Below are positions 24,851 to 36,099 of a stretch of 64,000 nucleotides of DNA, one piece after another. Both the position numbers and the translations under genes were made by a program. Where the stretch lies: the NCBI GenBank assembly GCA_023213395.1, contig CM041465.1, forward strand, positions 53,823,741-53,887,740, in the 5' to 3' direction. Under the pieces are notes generated by a model. That model did no database searches. It worked only from the letters and a program-made list of their open reading frames with translations, and was not told where the DNA came from. This DNA comes from Cycas panzhihuaensis (taxonomy: Eukaryota > Cycadophyta). Each line of letters starts with the position of its first letter. Positions within the stretch are counted from its first letter, which is position 1.

Positions 24851-25100
24851 TGTTGAGAAGATAAGGTCCCAACCTTTAAACCACCACTAAGATCTTAACT
24901 ATTCTTGTAACTACTTATAGGAATCGAAACTAAAATTTAACATGTAAGTTCTTAAACTAGAGATAAAACAATAAAATGAATAAGAAAGTTAAGCATCACA
25001 TATACATCCAATATAACATGGAAAAACCCTAGTAGTATGCTAGGGAAACATCCACACAGGAAAGGTATCGATCTTTATTTTTAGAGAATGAAGAAAACAC
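24851..25100 (-). repeat. Array LTR2, truncated
   Basis: Only the last 250 or so bases of the LTR are present, ending TTCTCAACA on the minus strand. The primer site (reverse complement at 24835-24847) follows, so it serves as 5' LTR end of copy B. The other side is fused near 25,100 to gag start sequence of another copy. Confidence 0.85.
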
Positions 25101-25240
25101 ACACAACTCAAAGTTGTTCTTGCCATTGAATTTCTCCACCTCAAACTTTGTACTTATCAGTTTTTCCATTTGGTGTAGAAAAAGCTGATACCAAAACCTT
25201 CACAAACTTACTACAAAAATTAAAGTGGCTCTGATACTAC
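25101..25240 (-). pseudogene. gag start fragment between LTR3 and LTR2
   Basis: The fragment comprises the primer site next to LTR3 and the first about 40 gag codons (including KFNGKNN), then a jump into the middle of an LTR. The same gag start occurs at 24,700-24,830 and at 32,650-32,796, so this is the stump of an element whose interior was deleted. Confidence 0.8.
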
Positions 25241-25241
25241 T

Positions 25242-25886
25242 TGTTGAGAAGATAAGGTCCCAACCCTTAAACCACCACCAAGATCTTAATTATTCTTGCA
25301 ACTACTTGTAGGAATCGAAACTAAAATTTAACATGCAAGTTCTTAAACCATAGATAAAACAATAAAATGAACAAAAAAGTTAAACATCACATATACATCC
25401 AATATAACATGGGAAAACCCTAGTAGTATACTAGGGAAATATCCACACAGGAAAGGTATCGATCTTTATTTTTGTAGAATGAAGAAAATGTACATAATCC
25501 TATAGCAGAGTACTTGCAGTAACTACCAGCCGCCCAACTACTCACAGTATATTAAACACTATCAACATAAGGGAAAATACCCTAAATTAGGCTATATGAG
25601 AGGGTCATCCAAGGCACAATATCGACCGTAGATTCTAAGGTATTTTGAGTGAACAAACCTGATTCTCTTTATAATTTAATATACTTTCTAATGCTAAATT
25701 TTTTGGTCGGGGGCTATCACCCCTAAACCCCCTCTTTACGAGGGCCATTCCACTCCCCCACACCCCCCTGACTAAGGGGGGCTCCTACCCCCCTTGGAAC
25801 CCCCCAAGGAAGGTTTGGGGGCGAAACCATACTGCCAACCTATCAAAATTTTAGCCTCTTAACCATTGTTGTCATATTACCTAATA
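25242..25886 (-). repeat. Array LTR3, full length (645 bases)
   Basis: It is the same length as the element A 5' LTR. It serves as 3' LTR of copy C (tract CAAGGTGGAGAT on the minus strand) and as 5' LTR of the deleted copy to its left. A G+C-rich island lies at 25704-25825. Confidence 0.92.
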
Positions 25887-25924
25887 ATCTCCACCTTGAC
25901 AACAATTTACCTGGTATCTTTCCT

Positions 25925-28900
25925 GGGTCCTTGATCATATTTTCTGCAAGCCAAGAGAAGTCAAACATAATTTGAACTTCTCTAATAGTACTAGTTTTGT
26001 GGAACATATCAGAACAATTCTATTTTGTATTAACCTTCTCAAGTGCCACTCCACTTGCTTCCATAACCTGTCTAATAAAATGATACTTAAGAGCAATATA
26101 ATTTGTCCTACTATGATAAGTTGGATTCTTAGATAGGTAAATGGCACTTTGACTATCACAAAATACCTTTATATTTTCCTATTTCCTTCCAAGCTCAACC
26201 AATAAACCCTATAACCAGATTGCTTCTTTACAAGCATATGCTGTAGTAACATATTCAACTTTTGTAGTCAATAATGCAATTGTGCTCTATAATTTTAACA
26301 TCCAACTAACTAGACCATTTGTAAGAGTGAATATATAACTTGAAGTAGACCTTCTCTTATCTAAATCTCCTATAAAGTCTAAATCAATATATCCACAAAC
26401 CTGATTACCTATACCTCTAAAGGTGATGCAATAGTCACTTGTGCCTTTTAAATACAGAAACACCCATTTCATTACTGCCTAATGTTCCTTTCCTGGATTT
26501 GCCACAAACCTGCTAATTACATTGACTGCATGTGAAATGTCAGGTCTTGTACATACTATGGCATACATCAAACTTCCTACTGCACTAGCATAAGGCACAC
26601 GAGGCATATAATCCTTTTCCTCTTTATTACTATGACTCATACTCAAAGAAAGCCTGAAATAGGAAGCTAATGAGATACTCAATGGTTTCACATTTGCCAT
26701 ACCAAACCTAGTTAGTACCTTCTCCACATATTTCTGTTATGATAACCATAGCTTACCATTTTTCCTGTCTCTATGTATCTCCATACTTAAGATTTGTTTT
26801 ACAACTCCTAAATCCTTCATATTAAAAGTCCTAGCCAATTTAGCCTTTAACTTATTGATTTCTTCTATGCTCTTGCTTGCAACTAGCATGTCATCAACAT
26901 ACAATACCAAGATAATGAATAAGCCATTATCCATGAATTTAAAGTAAACACAATGATCATACTCACTTCTTTTAAAATTTTGGCTCTCCATGAAGGTATC
27001 GAACTTCTTGTACCATTGCCTGGGTGATTGCTTTAGGCCATACAATGATTTCCTGAGCCTACACACAAGTCTTTTTCTGCCATCTTGTACAAACCCTTCT
27101 GGCTGATCCATATAGATCTCCTCATCTAATTCTCCATGTGGAAAAGTTATTTTTACATCTAATTATTCCAACTCCAAATCGAGAGAAGCTACCAATGCTA
27201 ACAGCACTTAAATTGAAACAACTTTGAAAGCTAGTGAAAAGATCTCATGAAAGTCAATACCTTCTTTCTGTGCAAAGCCTTTAGCCACTAGTCTTGCCCT
27301 ATATTTGTTAACCTTTCCATCAACATATGTTTTCATCTTAAAAACCCACTTGCAACCAATAGTCTTCCTGCTATATAGAAGTTCTACCAAGTCCCATGAA
27401 TTATTTTTCTTCAAGGCATCTATCTCTTCCTGCATAGCCCTCTTCCACTTCTCACTATGGATATCATCTACATCTTCTTAATGATAAGTAGGCTCACCAT
27501 CATTAGAAACCAAAGCAATAGAAATAGAAGGGTTGTACCTGTCAGGTGGATGACTAACTTGAGTAGATCTTCTAACTACTGGTAGAGGAGTATCCACATA
27601 CTCCTATAAATCTATTGTAGATTCATCTTCAGAAAGATCTTCCTGCTCTTCTGATTCCAAAGATGGTTGGGTTTCAAACTTGACATGTTGATGTTCAACT
27701 TTCTGCTCTTATTTTACTTCAACTTCTACACTGTCTGATTTTAGAAGGGGAGATTCATCAAATATAACATCTCTATTAATGGTGATTTTATAGGCAGTAG
27801 GATCCCACAACCTATATCCCTTCACACCATCTTTATCACCATAACCAACAAAGATACATCTTTTAGATTTTGGGTCTAACTTTTAACATTTACTTTTATC
27901 ATTCCAGGCATAAGCATCACAACCAAAAACTTTCAAATTTGAATAGTCACATGAATATCCAGTCCATACCTCTTTAGGAATCTTATAATCTATTGCAAGT
28001 GATGGTGACTTATTTACTAGATAACAAGCTATTTAAATAGCTTCTGCCCACAATCCCTACTCCACTCCAGCATTACTTAGCATGCTTCTTACTCTATTTA
28101 AGAGTGTCCAATTCATGCACTCAGCAATGCCATTTTACTGCAGAGTATAGCTAATGGTCTTGTGCCTTTCAATCCCAACTTCTCTGTAATAGTTATCAAA
28201 CTCCAAGGAGTTGAAATCACCTCTGTTATTAGTTCTTAAAGATTTGATTGACTTACCAATGTTATTCTCAACTAAAGCCTTGAACTACTTAAACACACTG
28301 AAAACATCAGATTTCCTCTTCAAAAAATAGACCCATATCTTTTTGAAGTAATCATCTATAAATGTGACAAAGTACAATGATCCTCCATAAGATATTGTAG
28401 GGGTTGGTCCCCATACATCTAATTATATATAATCCAGAACACCTTTACTAATGTGACTCCCTACTTTAAACCTGAGTCTATACTACTTTCCAAAAATACA
28501 AGGTTTGTAGAAATCTAAATCTGAAAGTTATAAGTTAGGAAGTAACTTCGATTTATCAACACCTTAAGTCCTCTCTCACTCATGTGCAAAGTCTCTGATG
28601 CCATAACTGAGCTGGATCTTCTGTAGTCTTTGATGTTGTAGCTGCATGGCTAAAATTTGTACTTCCTACTAAAATGTAAAGGTTTCCTTTCTTTAAGGCT
28701 TTTATAACAACTAAGGTACCCTTTGATACCTTTAAGACTTCTTCATGACCTGTATGCTTATAACCACCTAAATCTAGTTCACCTAAGGAAATCAGATTCC
28801 TTTTCAAATCAGGTACATTTCTAACCTCAGGTAATGTTCTCACTACACCATCGAACATCTTAATTCTGATGTTACCAATGCCTACTATCTTATAAGAAAC

Positions 28901-29677
28901 TTCATTTCCCATAAGCACATCACCACCATCAAGAGGTTGGTACAATGAGAACCAACTCTTATGTGGACACATGTGGTGTGAAGCACCTGAATCTAATAAC
29001 TAGTCATGGTGATAATGGGAAACATTACAGGCGATCAAGACATCATAATCTATACCTTGATTTGACTCCACCTGATTAGCCTCCTTGGCAGGATCTTCAT
29101 TTTTCTAGAACTCCTTCCTTTTGATGTAATCCTTATTGAGTTAACCAGTCTTATTACAGTGCTAACACATGAGCTTACTCTTCTTGCCTATTGACTTTGA
29201 CCTCGATGTATCCCTAGAGCTTTTTCTTCTATCAATTGTTCTACCCCTTGTTGTCATAGCTTATGGTGTGGAGGTTTTGAGACTAGACTTCCTCCATACT
29301 TCTTCCATCAGCAAAGCACTCACAATAGAATCATATTCTAATTCATCTGTAGTGCTAAAACTAATTAAGATGATAATATTATCCCAAGATTCTAGTAATG
29401 AGCATAACAAGATAATAGTCATGTCCTCATCCTTAATTTTAACATCGATACTAGCCAAATGACAAATAAGAGTATTGAAAATATTTAAATGGTCAGCAAT
29501 TTTTGTACCTTCCTTTATCCATAATGAGTATAACTACCTCTTCAAGTAAATTCGATTCGTCGCTGATTTGGTCATATACAGGCCTTCCAACCAGGTCCAT
29601 AATCCTACTATTGTCTCCTCCTCTATGATGTTAAATACAACTTCATCTGCCAAGCACAATCATATTGTGCTAAGAGC
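25925..29677 (-). pseudogene. Array copy C gag-pol, main part, broken
   Basis: Reading leftwards from the D insertion: the rest of gag, then a zinc knuckle region near 29,100 with substitutions. Protease and pre-integrase finger follow (QLWHQRLCT near 28,600), then integrase in fragments from 28,500 to 27,800. RT has an intact YVDD motif near 26,890, and RNase H ends near 25,940. Stops and frameshifts are frequent. The first about 75 gag codons lie beyond element D at 32,563-32,796. Confidence 0.88.
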
Positions 29678-29682
29678 TTTCT

Positions 29683-29700
29683 TGTAACATTCCAAAATAT

Positions 29701-29741
<41 letters not shown>

Positions 29742-30285
29742 ACCATTCAAATCAAAGGTCTCTAAACGATGATTCCAACGGTTCAGATGAACGTCAATTT
29801 TGATATCTTTATCAAAAGTTATGACCATTTAAAGTCAACCTACCAGTTTTTAGAGAAGTTTTGGCTAACTTCTATTTGAGCAGTATTAAGAAGAATATCA
29901 CATTTTTTGGATGACTTCTATTACTATCCTTTGGCTACCTATTTAAGGAGGATTTTCGGCCTCATTTCATCATCATTAGAGGTTCTTTGGTCACAGATTT
30001 TTAGTTTAGAGCTGTAATTAGCTCACCCATTTAGGGCTACAGTTTGGAGGGTTCCTCGCCTCTAAGAGGGAAGCTAACGTCTTCAGGAAAGACTAGTACT
30101 TTATTGAAAATTTTGCTCTATTTTTGGTATTATTTGATAATAAAGACTATTATTTACTTATGTGGATTTTGTAATTCCTGTCCATTATTCATTTTTCTTA
30201 CTGAATAATATCTAGTTATTGTTTTATGGATTATTACTTGTATTTTTGAAGAAAATTGCTATAAAAGTAGGACTAGATCGCTACA
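29683..30285 (+). repeat. Element D, 5' LTR (603 bases)
   Basis: It begins TGTAACATTCCAAAATATGG followed by an AT microsatellite of about 37 bases (29704-29740), and ends GATCGCTACA. Confidence 0.92.
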
Positions 30286-30504
30286 AGTGGTATTAGAGCT
30301 TCATTTCAAAGGTAAAGAGCAAAGAACACTTAGAACATATAAAGGCAGTTCTGTTCATTCTTGAGAAAGTGCAATTGTTTGCAAATAAGAAAAAGGGCTC
30401 TTTCTCACAAAAAAGACATTTGTAGTAAGTGGTCATATGTGATGGTTTTGACCAATAAAAAATATAGATTTTAATCCTTGAAGTATAACCTTTATTGAGA
30501 AAAA

Positions 30505-30980
30505 ATGGATACAGGTTTTTTTAATTTGGAGGATTATGAAGACATCAGAAAATGGATAGAAGACTTTAAATTCATGCCTAATAGAGAGTTTGAAGAGTAT
30601 GGACAATTATTAGAAATGATATTGAATATAAAAGCTTATAAATGGTTCATTAATTAGGCTAAAGAACCTTTCCTATGGTACTAGTTTTCTGAGGAAGCTA
30701 TCACAGCTTTTCAAAGGCATAAGCAAGATAAAATTCAAGCAGAAGAGGTAGGATATGAAGAAGAAATGATTAATGAAGAGATCCAAAGGATTTTACAAGA
30801 GCTAGAACAAGAACCATTGTAGAGGGTATAACCTGACTTCATAGAAGACTTGAAAGAGGCACACGCAATAGAAGAATTTCAAGATAATATCAAAGAAGAA
30901 ATACAAAGTGAAGTTTCGTAGGAGCAACACGAAGACAATGAAGAATAAGCAGACTTTCTTAAAAAAATTTATACAAGGTA
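30505..30980 (+). pseudogene. Element D gag-like protein, broken
   Basis: From ATG 30505 a frame of about 155 codons is kept open apart from seven stops, all TAG or TAA where CAG, CAA or TGG would fit. The N-terminus is MDTGFFNLEDYEDIRKWIED, with FKFMPNREF further on. The second half is rich in Glu, Gln and Asp and probably helical. No zinc knuckle is visible. The position after the primer site and the uniform frame suggest a Gag-type structural protein, but I do not recognise the family. Two further plus-strand open frames (30996-31238 and 31347-31682) show no motif. Confidence 0.6.
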
Positions 30981-31935
30981 CTTACTGATCCTAGATTGCA
31001 CATGCACATTATATTTGATAATTTTATATGCCTTCTCTCTTTCCCTAGTTTAATAGACATACAAAAGTCCTCTTCTCACCAACCCATAGTTAGCCATGAT
31101 CTTAATCCCCTTAATTTTTCTGTAGGACAAATCCCTATTTTTCTCTATATCCCTAGTTCATCTCTATACTTACCTACTCCTTCATCCCCTATAGACCATC
31201 CTCAATATGACACACTACAACTTCAATATATTCGTTAAGTTCTAACTTTTATTATTACCCCTTACAAAACTGAGTCTAGATTTTCCCAAACCCCTACAAT
31301 TTCATACTATCACTATTATTTTTTTCCATTAAATATTTTCTTTTATTTGAATACTAATGCTAAAAACCTATTAAAGCCTTTTTTTCATAAAGAACCTCTA
31401 TCACTAATTCCTCATCCATCTTTCGCTCCCAAAAGATGTTATGGTCTAATAAAACTTGTACAAACATTCATATCCATCCAAGACATATTCCAAAATTTAT
31501 CCCTTCTTTCTATACCTTCTGAGTTATGCTTGATCTTGATTCATTCCCCTTTTTCTTTTTCCCACAATAGGCAATCATCAATCCATGACCCTCATGACCA
31601 ATTCTTTTCCCAAAGCCTTTACATCTTTTTCCAAAATTCATCCCATTTAGAAATAAAAGGTGCAAATGAAAGGCAAGACTAGGACAAGTCAATTGAGATC
31701 CCTCACAAGTCCCAGGATCCTTCTGATTCAAAACAAGACATCACATGTACCTGGTCCCAAGAATAAACATCAACAAATACAAGATGCCTACTAGCAAAGC
31801 TCCATAGAAGATGCAAGTTTAAATCAAATCTTTATGACCTTTGAGATATAGTGGGAGGTGGTTAGAAGATTAGACCAAACTACAAGTATTTCTCAATATT
31901 TCGAGGGCAAAGTATTATTTTAAGGGGAGGGGAAT

Positions 31936-31953
31936 TGTAGCATTCTAAAATAT

Positions 31954-32014
<61 letters not shown>

Positions 32015-32557
32015 CCATTCAAATCAAAGGTCTCTGAGTGATGATTCCAATGGTTCAGACGAAAGTCAATTCTGAGATCTTTATCAAAAATTGCGACCAT
32101 TTAAAGTCAACCTGCCAATTTTTGGAGAAGTTCTAGCTGACTTCTATTTGAGTAGTATTAAGAAGAATATCACATTTTCTAGCCGACTTCTATTACTATC
32201 CTTTGGCCACCTATTTAAGGAGGATTTACGGCCTCATTTCATCATTGTCAGAGGTTCTTTGGTTATGCATTTTCGATTCTAGGGCTGTAATTAGCTTACC
32301 CATTTGGGGGTTGCAGTTTGGAGGGTTCCTTGCCTCGAAGAGGAAAGTTTACTTCTTCAACAAAGATTGGTATTTTGTTATAATTTCTCTCTATTTTGGT
32401 ATTATTTCACAATAAAGATCATTATTTACTTTTGTAGATTCTATAATTCTTATTCCTTATTCATTTTACTATTGAATAGCATTTAGTTATTATCTTTTAT
32501 AGATTATTACCTATATTTTAAGGAAAATTACTATAAAAGTAGAACTAGATTATTATA
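31936..32557 (+). repeat. Element D, 3' LTR (622 bases)
   Basis: It begins TGTAGCATTCTAAAATATGG, with the AT microsatellite extended to about 57 bases (31957-32013), and ends ATTATTATA with CA changed to TA. The match to the 5' LTR is clear throughout. Confidence 0.92.
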
Positions 32558-32562
32558 TTTCT

Positions 32563-32796
32563 TGTCTAAATCATCCCATTCATCATCGTCCATCCCTACA
32601 GGTTTCTTCATTTTGCCTGTAAGATCTCTATACAAACCTTGTTATACAAGAACATTATACGCTTTCAACTTCCACAACTCAAAGTTGTTCTTGCCATTGA
32701 ATTTCTCCACCTCAAACTTTGTACTTATCAGTTTTGCCATTTGGTGTAGAAAAAGCTGACACCAAAACCTTCACAAACTTACTATAAAAATAAAAG
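32563..32796 (-). pseudogene. Array copy C gag start
   Basis: The first about 75 gag codons of copy C lie between the primer site next to LTR4 and the D insertion. The reading continues in register with 29,677 after removing D and one TTTCT. Confidence 0.85.
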
Positions 32797-32812
32797 TGGC
32801 TCTGATACCACT

Positions 32813-33461
32813 TATTGAGAAGATAAGGTCCCAACCCTTAAACCACCACCAAGATCTTAACTATTCTTGCAACTAATTATAAGAATCGAAACTAAAATTT
32901 AACATGCAAGTTCTTAAACTAGAGATAAAACAATAAAATGAACAAGAAAGTCAAGCATCATATATAAACCCAATATAACATGGTAAAACCCTAGTAATGT
33001 GCTAGGGAAACATCCACACAGGAAAGGTATCAATCTTTATTATTATAGAATGAAGAAAATGTACATAATCCTGTAGCAAAGTACTCACAGCAACAACAAC
33101 CAGCCACCCAACTACTCATAGTACATTGAACACTATCAACATAAGGAAAAATGCCCTAAATCGAGCTACATGAGAGGGTCATCCAAGGCACAATCTCGAC
33201 CATAGAATCTAGGGTATTTTGAGTGAATGGCCCTGATTCTCTTTACAATTTAATATACTTTCTAGTGCTAAATTTTTAGGTCAGGGGCTATCACCTCTGA
33301 ATGCCCTCTTTGCAAGGGGCATTCCACTCCCCCCGCACCCTCGTAGCCAAGGGGGGCTCCTGGCCCCCTTAGAACCCCCCGAGGAAGATTTGGGGGGGAA
33401 ACCACACTACCAACCTATCAAAATTTTAGCCTCTTAACCATTGTTGTCACATTACCTAATA
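32813..33461 (-). repeat. Array LTR4, full length (649 bases)
   Basis: It acts as 5' LTR of copy C (primer site reverse complement at 32797-32810). It is preceded on the minus strand by a polypurine tract and an RNase H tail, so it is also the 3' LTR of a further, mostly deleted copy. A G+C-rich island lies at 33286-33400. Confidence 0.9.
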
Positions 33462-33646
33462 ATCTCCACTTTGGCAATAATTTACCTGGTACCTTTCCTG
33501 GGCCCTTCATCACCTTTTCTGCAAGACAAAAGAAGTCAAACACCATTTGAACCTCTCTAATAGTATTGGTTTTGTAAACTCATTAGCACAATTCTATTTT
33601 ATGTTAACTTTCTCAAGTGCCACTCCACCTGCTTCTACAACTTGTC
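33462..33646 (-). pseudogene. RNase H tail fragment of a deleted copy
   Basis: The last about 55 codons of copia RNase H and the polypurine tract, as in copies A, B and C. It is fused at 33,641-33,650 to the first bases of another LTR, which marks a deletion of nearly a whole element interior. Confidence 0.82.
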
Positions 33647-33688
33647 AAAGTTTTAGCCTCTTAACCATTGTTGTCACATTACCTAATT
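33647..33688 (-). repeat. Array LTR5, remnant of 42 bases
   Basis: It matches the first bases of the LTR (minus strand), compare 33,420-33,461. It lies directly beside the AGCAT target duplication, so it is the true outer end of the array. Confidence 0.82.
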
Positions 33689-33693
33689 AGCAT

Positions 33694-34900
33694 TAGCTTA
33701 AAATCTTATAGCAAGATTGACAATACTTAATATAGCTTTTATTTTATTCACTAATGTTTGATTCAATTTCTCTGTTATACCATTTTGTTGAGGTGTGTGA
33801 GATGTTAAGAATTCATATTTGATGCTATATTGGTTGAAAAAAATAGTAAATTTATTGGATATATATTCTCTACCATTATTAGATCTAAGTACTTTGATAA
33901 TCATACCACTTTCATTCTCTACCTCAGCTCAAATTTCTTTAATTTTTCAAGGGCATGGTACTTATTCCTTAAGAAGTAGACCCACACTTTCTTGGAATAC
34001 TCATCTATAAATGTCATGAAAAATAGGTTGCCATTAAAAGATTGAACTGACATGGGCCCACAAATATTTATGTGGACTAATTCCAATGGTTCAAAGACTC
34101 TGCATGTATTTTTGGATGGAAACTTTTCTCTTTGTTGTCTTCCCACTAGGCATGCCTTATAAATACATATGTTTCTCTTGGTCTTAAGAAGTCCATATAC
34201 CATATGAAGCTTAGACATGAGATTTAAACTCTGCATGCTTAAGTGACCAAGGCGTTGATGCCATAGTTGATCTCTAACATTGTTTGAGGTAGATTTTTTA
34301 TTAGAATCGAAGGATTCACCTTGTTCTTTGATAAGATATGGGTCTTCTACCATGATTTATTTCCCCTTGTCAAGTTGGGTATTCTAAGCCATTGAACAGG
34401 ATTCTATTGGTGGCTTAATGGTGAGGAGAACTTCATAAAGCTTATATAAGCCACTATCTTCATATCTTAATATCATAAGTTATCTAGTAGAATGACCAAT
34501 GATATTATAGATACTTTAACTAAAGAGAAGATCTAGGTTCTACTTGTTAATTTGACTAATGGAAAGTAAGTTTATTTACATGCCTTAGACTAAGAACAAA
34601 GTATTGATATGATGTCTAATTTTCTAATCTTTCAAAGTAATTGGAGCCCTTCTAATTTTAGTCACATCATAGGTAATGTTGTCTCTAAATATGACTATTT
34701 AAGTGTTGATTAGATAGGTTTCTTCCAACATGTCTTTTGTGCTAGTCATGTGGTGTGTGGAATGTAAATTAAGTAACTAAGAATTATCACCATGTTAAGA
34801 TCATAAAGTCACAAAGAACAAGTTTTGAGAAGAGGGATCTTGAGTGTCTATCACATTACCTTCTTGCTATGGATTGGGATTGTTCTTTGAATTTCTTGTT
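33694..34900 (-). pseudogene. Element H protease and integrase N-terminal half
   Basis: Reading leftwards, a decayed protease region includes STHHMTSTKDM near 34,770. Next come the pre-integrase finger QLWHQRLGHLSMQSL near 34,250 and the core with ICGPMSVQSF, FMTFIDEYSKKVWVYF and RSNNGREY. TPQQNGI.EKLNQTL carries the catalytic Glu position. The frame stays open from 34,353 to 33,919 and from 33,904 to 33,698, and breaks at the array. It differs clearly from the A/B/C lineage, so H belongs to another copia family. Confidence 0.85.
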
Positions 34901-34995
34901 AGGAACCATTGTCTACTTTGTTGCCATTAGTTCTAATTTTATCTTTGATTCAAATTTTGTTGGTAGAATTGGCCTGGTTGCTAGTATGTTGGCCC

Positions 34996-35192
34996 TTCTT
35001 GTGGATAAATAGGACCTTTTTATTAAGGGATGAGGCCTCCTTGTTAGAAATAAGGGGCTCTTTATTGAAGGCATTAGGATCCTTGTTGGAAACTAGGTCC
35101 ACCTTGTTGATAGCTAGGTCTATCTTATTGATAGCTAGGCCCTCCTTATTGAAAGTATGGGCTCCTGGTTAGAAGTTAGATCTAACTTATTA
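34996..35192 (-). repeat. Heptapeptide-coding 21-base tandem repeat in H gag
   Basis: On the minus strand about nine consecutive 21-base units encode seven residues each, with consensus N-K-x-x-L-x-x. Examples are NKEGLAI, NKIDLAI and NKVDLVS. One unit has lost a base. It lies where copia gag normally has its basic C-terminal tail. Confidence 0.75.
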
Positions 35193-35539
35193 ATAGCTAG
35201 GCCCATATGGTTATACCTCTTGATTTTGTATCATCTAAAGGTTACCTTATCTTCTCTTATATTCAATAGCTAGATGACGATTTTGCCCATAGTATATATA
35301 GGCGATATTTAGTCTACATTGTTGATTTCTTTATAGTTGAGGTTGTTGTGGTTGATGAGGCTACTGAAAATATTGAACTTATTAGGAGGAAGTGCCAACT
35401 TATTGTGGTTACTACTAAGTTTGTGGCTAACTTATCTCTAGTGATATGTCTAAGGAGTCAAGTTGTTAAGCAAGATTTTGTAGATGATTTGGCTGTTAAG
35501 TTGGCCATTGAATAGTCTTGCTCCTCTCTAAATTCTTAA

Positions 35540-36090
35540 TAGTAAATATAGGGGTTGAGCAGAGGTATATGTTTCTTCTTAGCAGTTAAGGATATTCTCT
35601 TATCTTTACAAAAGTCCTTCAAATGTGATAAAGTCTATTTTAGTATAGTTGTCATGAAGTTTAGATATAAACTTATTGTATTCTACAAGAAGAATATTAA
35701 GGATGTTAGATACTTGTTCATGATCTAAGGGAGGTTCACCAAAGGTTATGAGTTAGTTTCTTATTGTTTTAACCTCAATTAAGTGGGCAAATATATTTTC
35801 AAAAAAAGGTCTTCCAAATAGGTGTGCCTTTAAGGTTAAAGATCTTGACTCATCTTTCCTCTCATAGAGGGAGCATAATGTACTCCAAGCTTTGTGGGAG
35901 ATTTGGGCAATTTTTATATTTTGATCCACTCAGGTAGGTGGAGGAATGATAAAGCTATATTATCCTTAGCTTTAAAATTGGCTAAGGTAATTAGATTAGG
36001 TAGGATGACAATGGTGGGATCACTTAGATTTTGAGTAGATTTGGGTAAAGGAATATCACCATTAGTATAACTCTAATAATCATTCATAAT
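35540..36090 (-). pseudogene. Element H gag, central part
   Basis: The minus-strand translation gives AWSTLCSLYERKDESRSL, then LKAHLF, FGEPPLDHEQVSNIL and FISKLHDNYTK. This matches the UBN2-type Gag domain of copia elements (capsid-like, binds element RNA). A start near 36,088 fits. There are stops and at least one frameshift near 35,930. Confidence 0.7.
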
Positions 36091-36099
36091 GAAAAGTTT

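Larger units (their letters stand above)
29683..32557 (+). mobile_element. Element D: gag-only LTR retrotransposon (2,875 bases)
   Basis: The 5' LTR is 29683-30285 and the 3' LTR is 31936-32557. A perfect 5-base duplication TTTCT lies at 29678-29682 and 32558-32562. The primer site TGGTATTAGAGCTT is at 30288-30301 and the polypurine tract AAGGGGAGGGG at 31922-31932. The interior of 1.65 kb has room for one short protein and shows no protease, integrase or RT. It must have relied on enzymes from another element. It sits in the gag of array copy C and is the youngest layer of the stack. Confidence 0.92.
20164..33688 (-). mobile_element. Tandem copia array with shared LTRs, inserted once into element H
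   Basis: All parts run on the minus strand and are related to element A. From right to left they are: LTR start fragment (LTR5), RNase H tail, LTR4, full interior C (split by D), LTR3, gag start fragment, LTR2 tail, full interior B, LTR1. Only the outer ends carry a target duplication: GGCAT at 20159-20163 and AGCAT at 33689-33693. Element H reads in frame across this point. One insertion therefore grew into an array by recombination, and two of the four implied interiors were deleted down to fragments. Confidence 0.82.

Noticed and set aside
34909-35172. Plus-strand open frame with Leu-rich repeats
   Set aside because: It is the complement of the 21-base repeat in H gag. The minus-strand frame fits the element orientation and the seven-residue unit.
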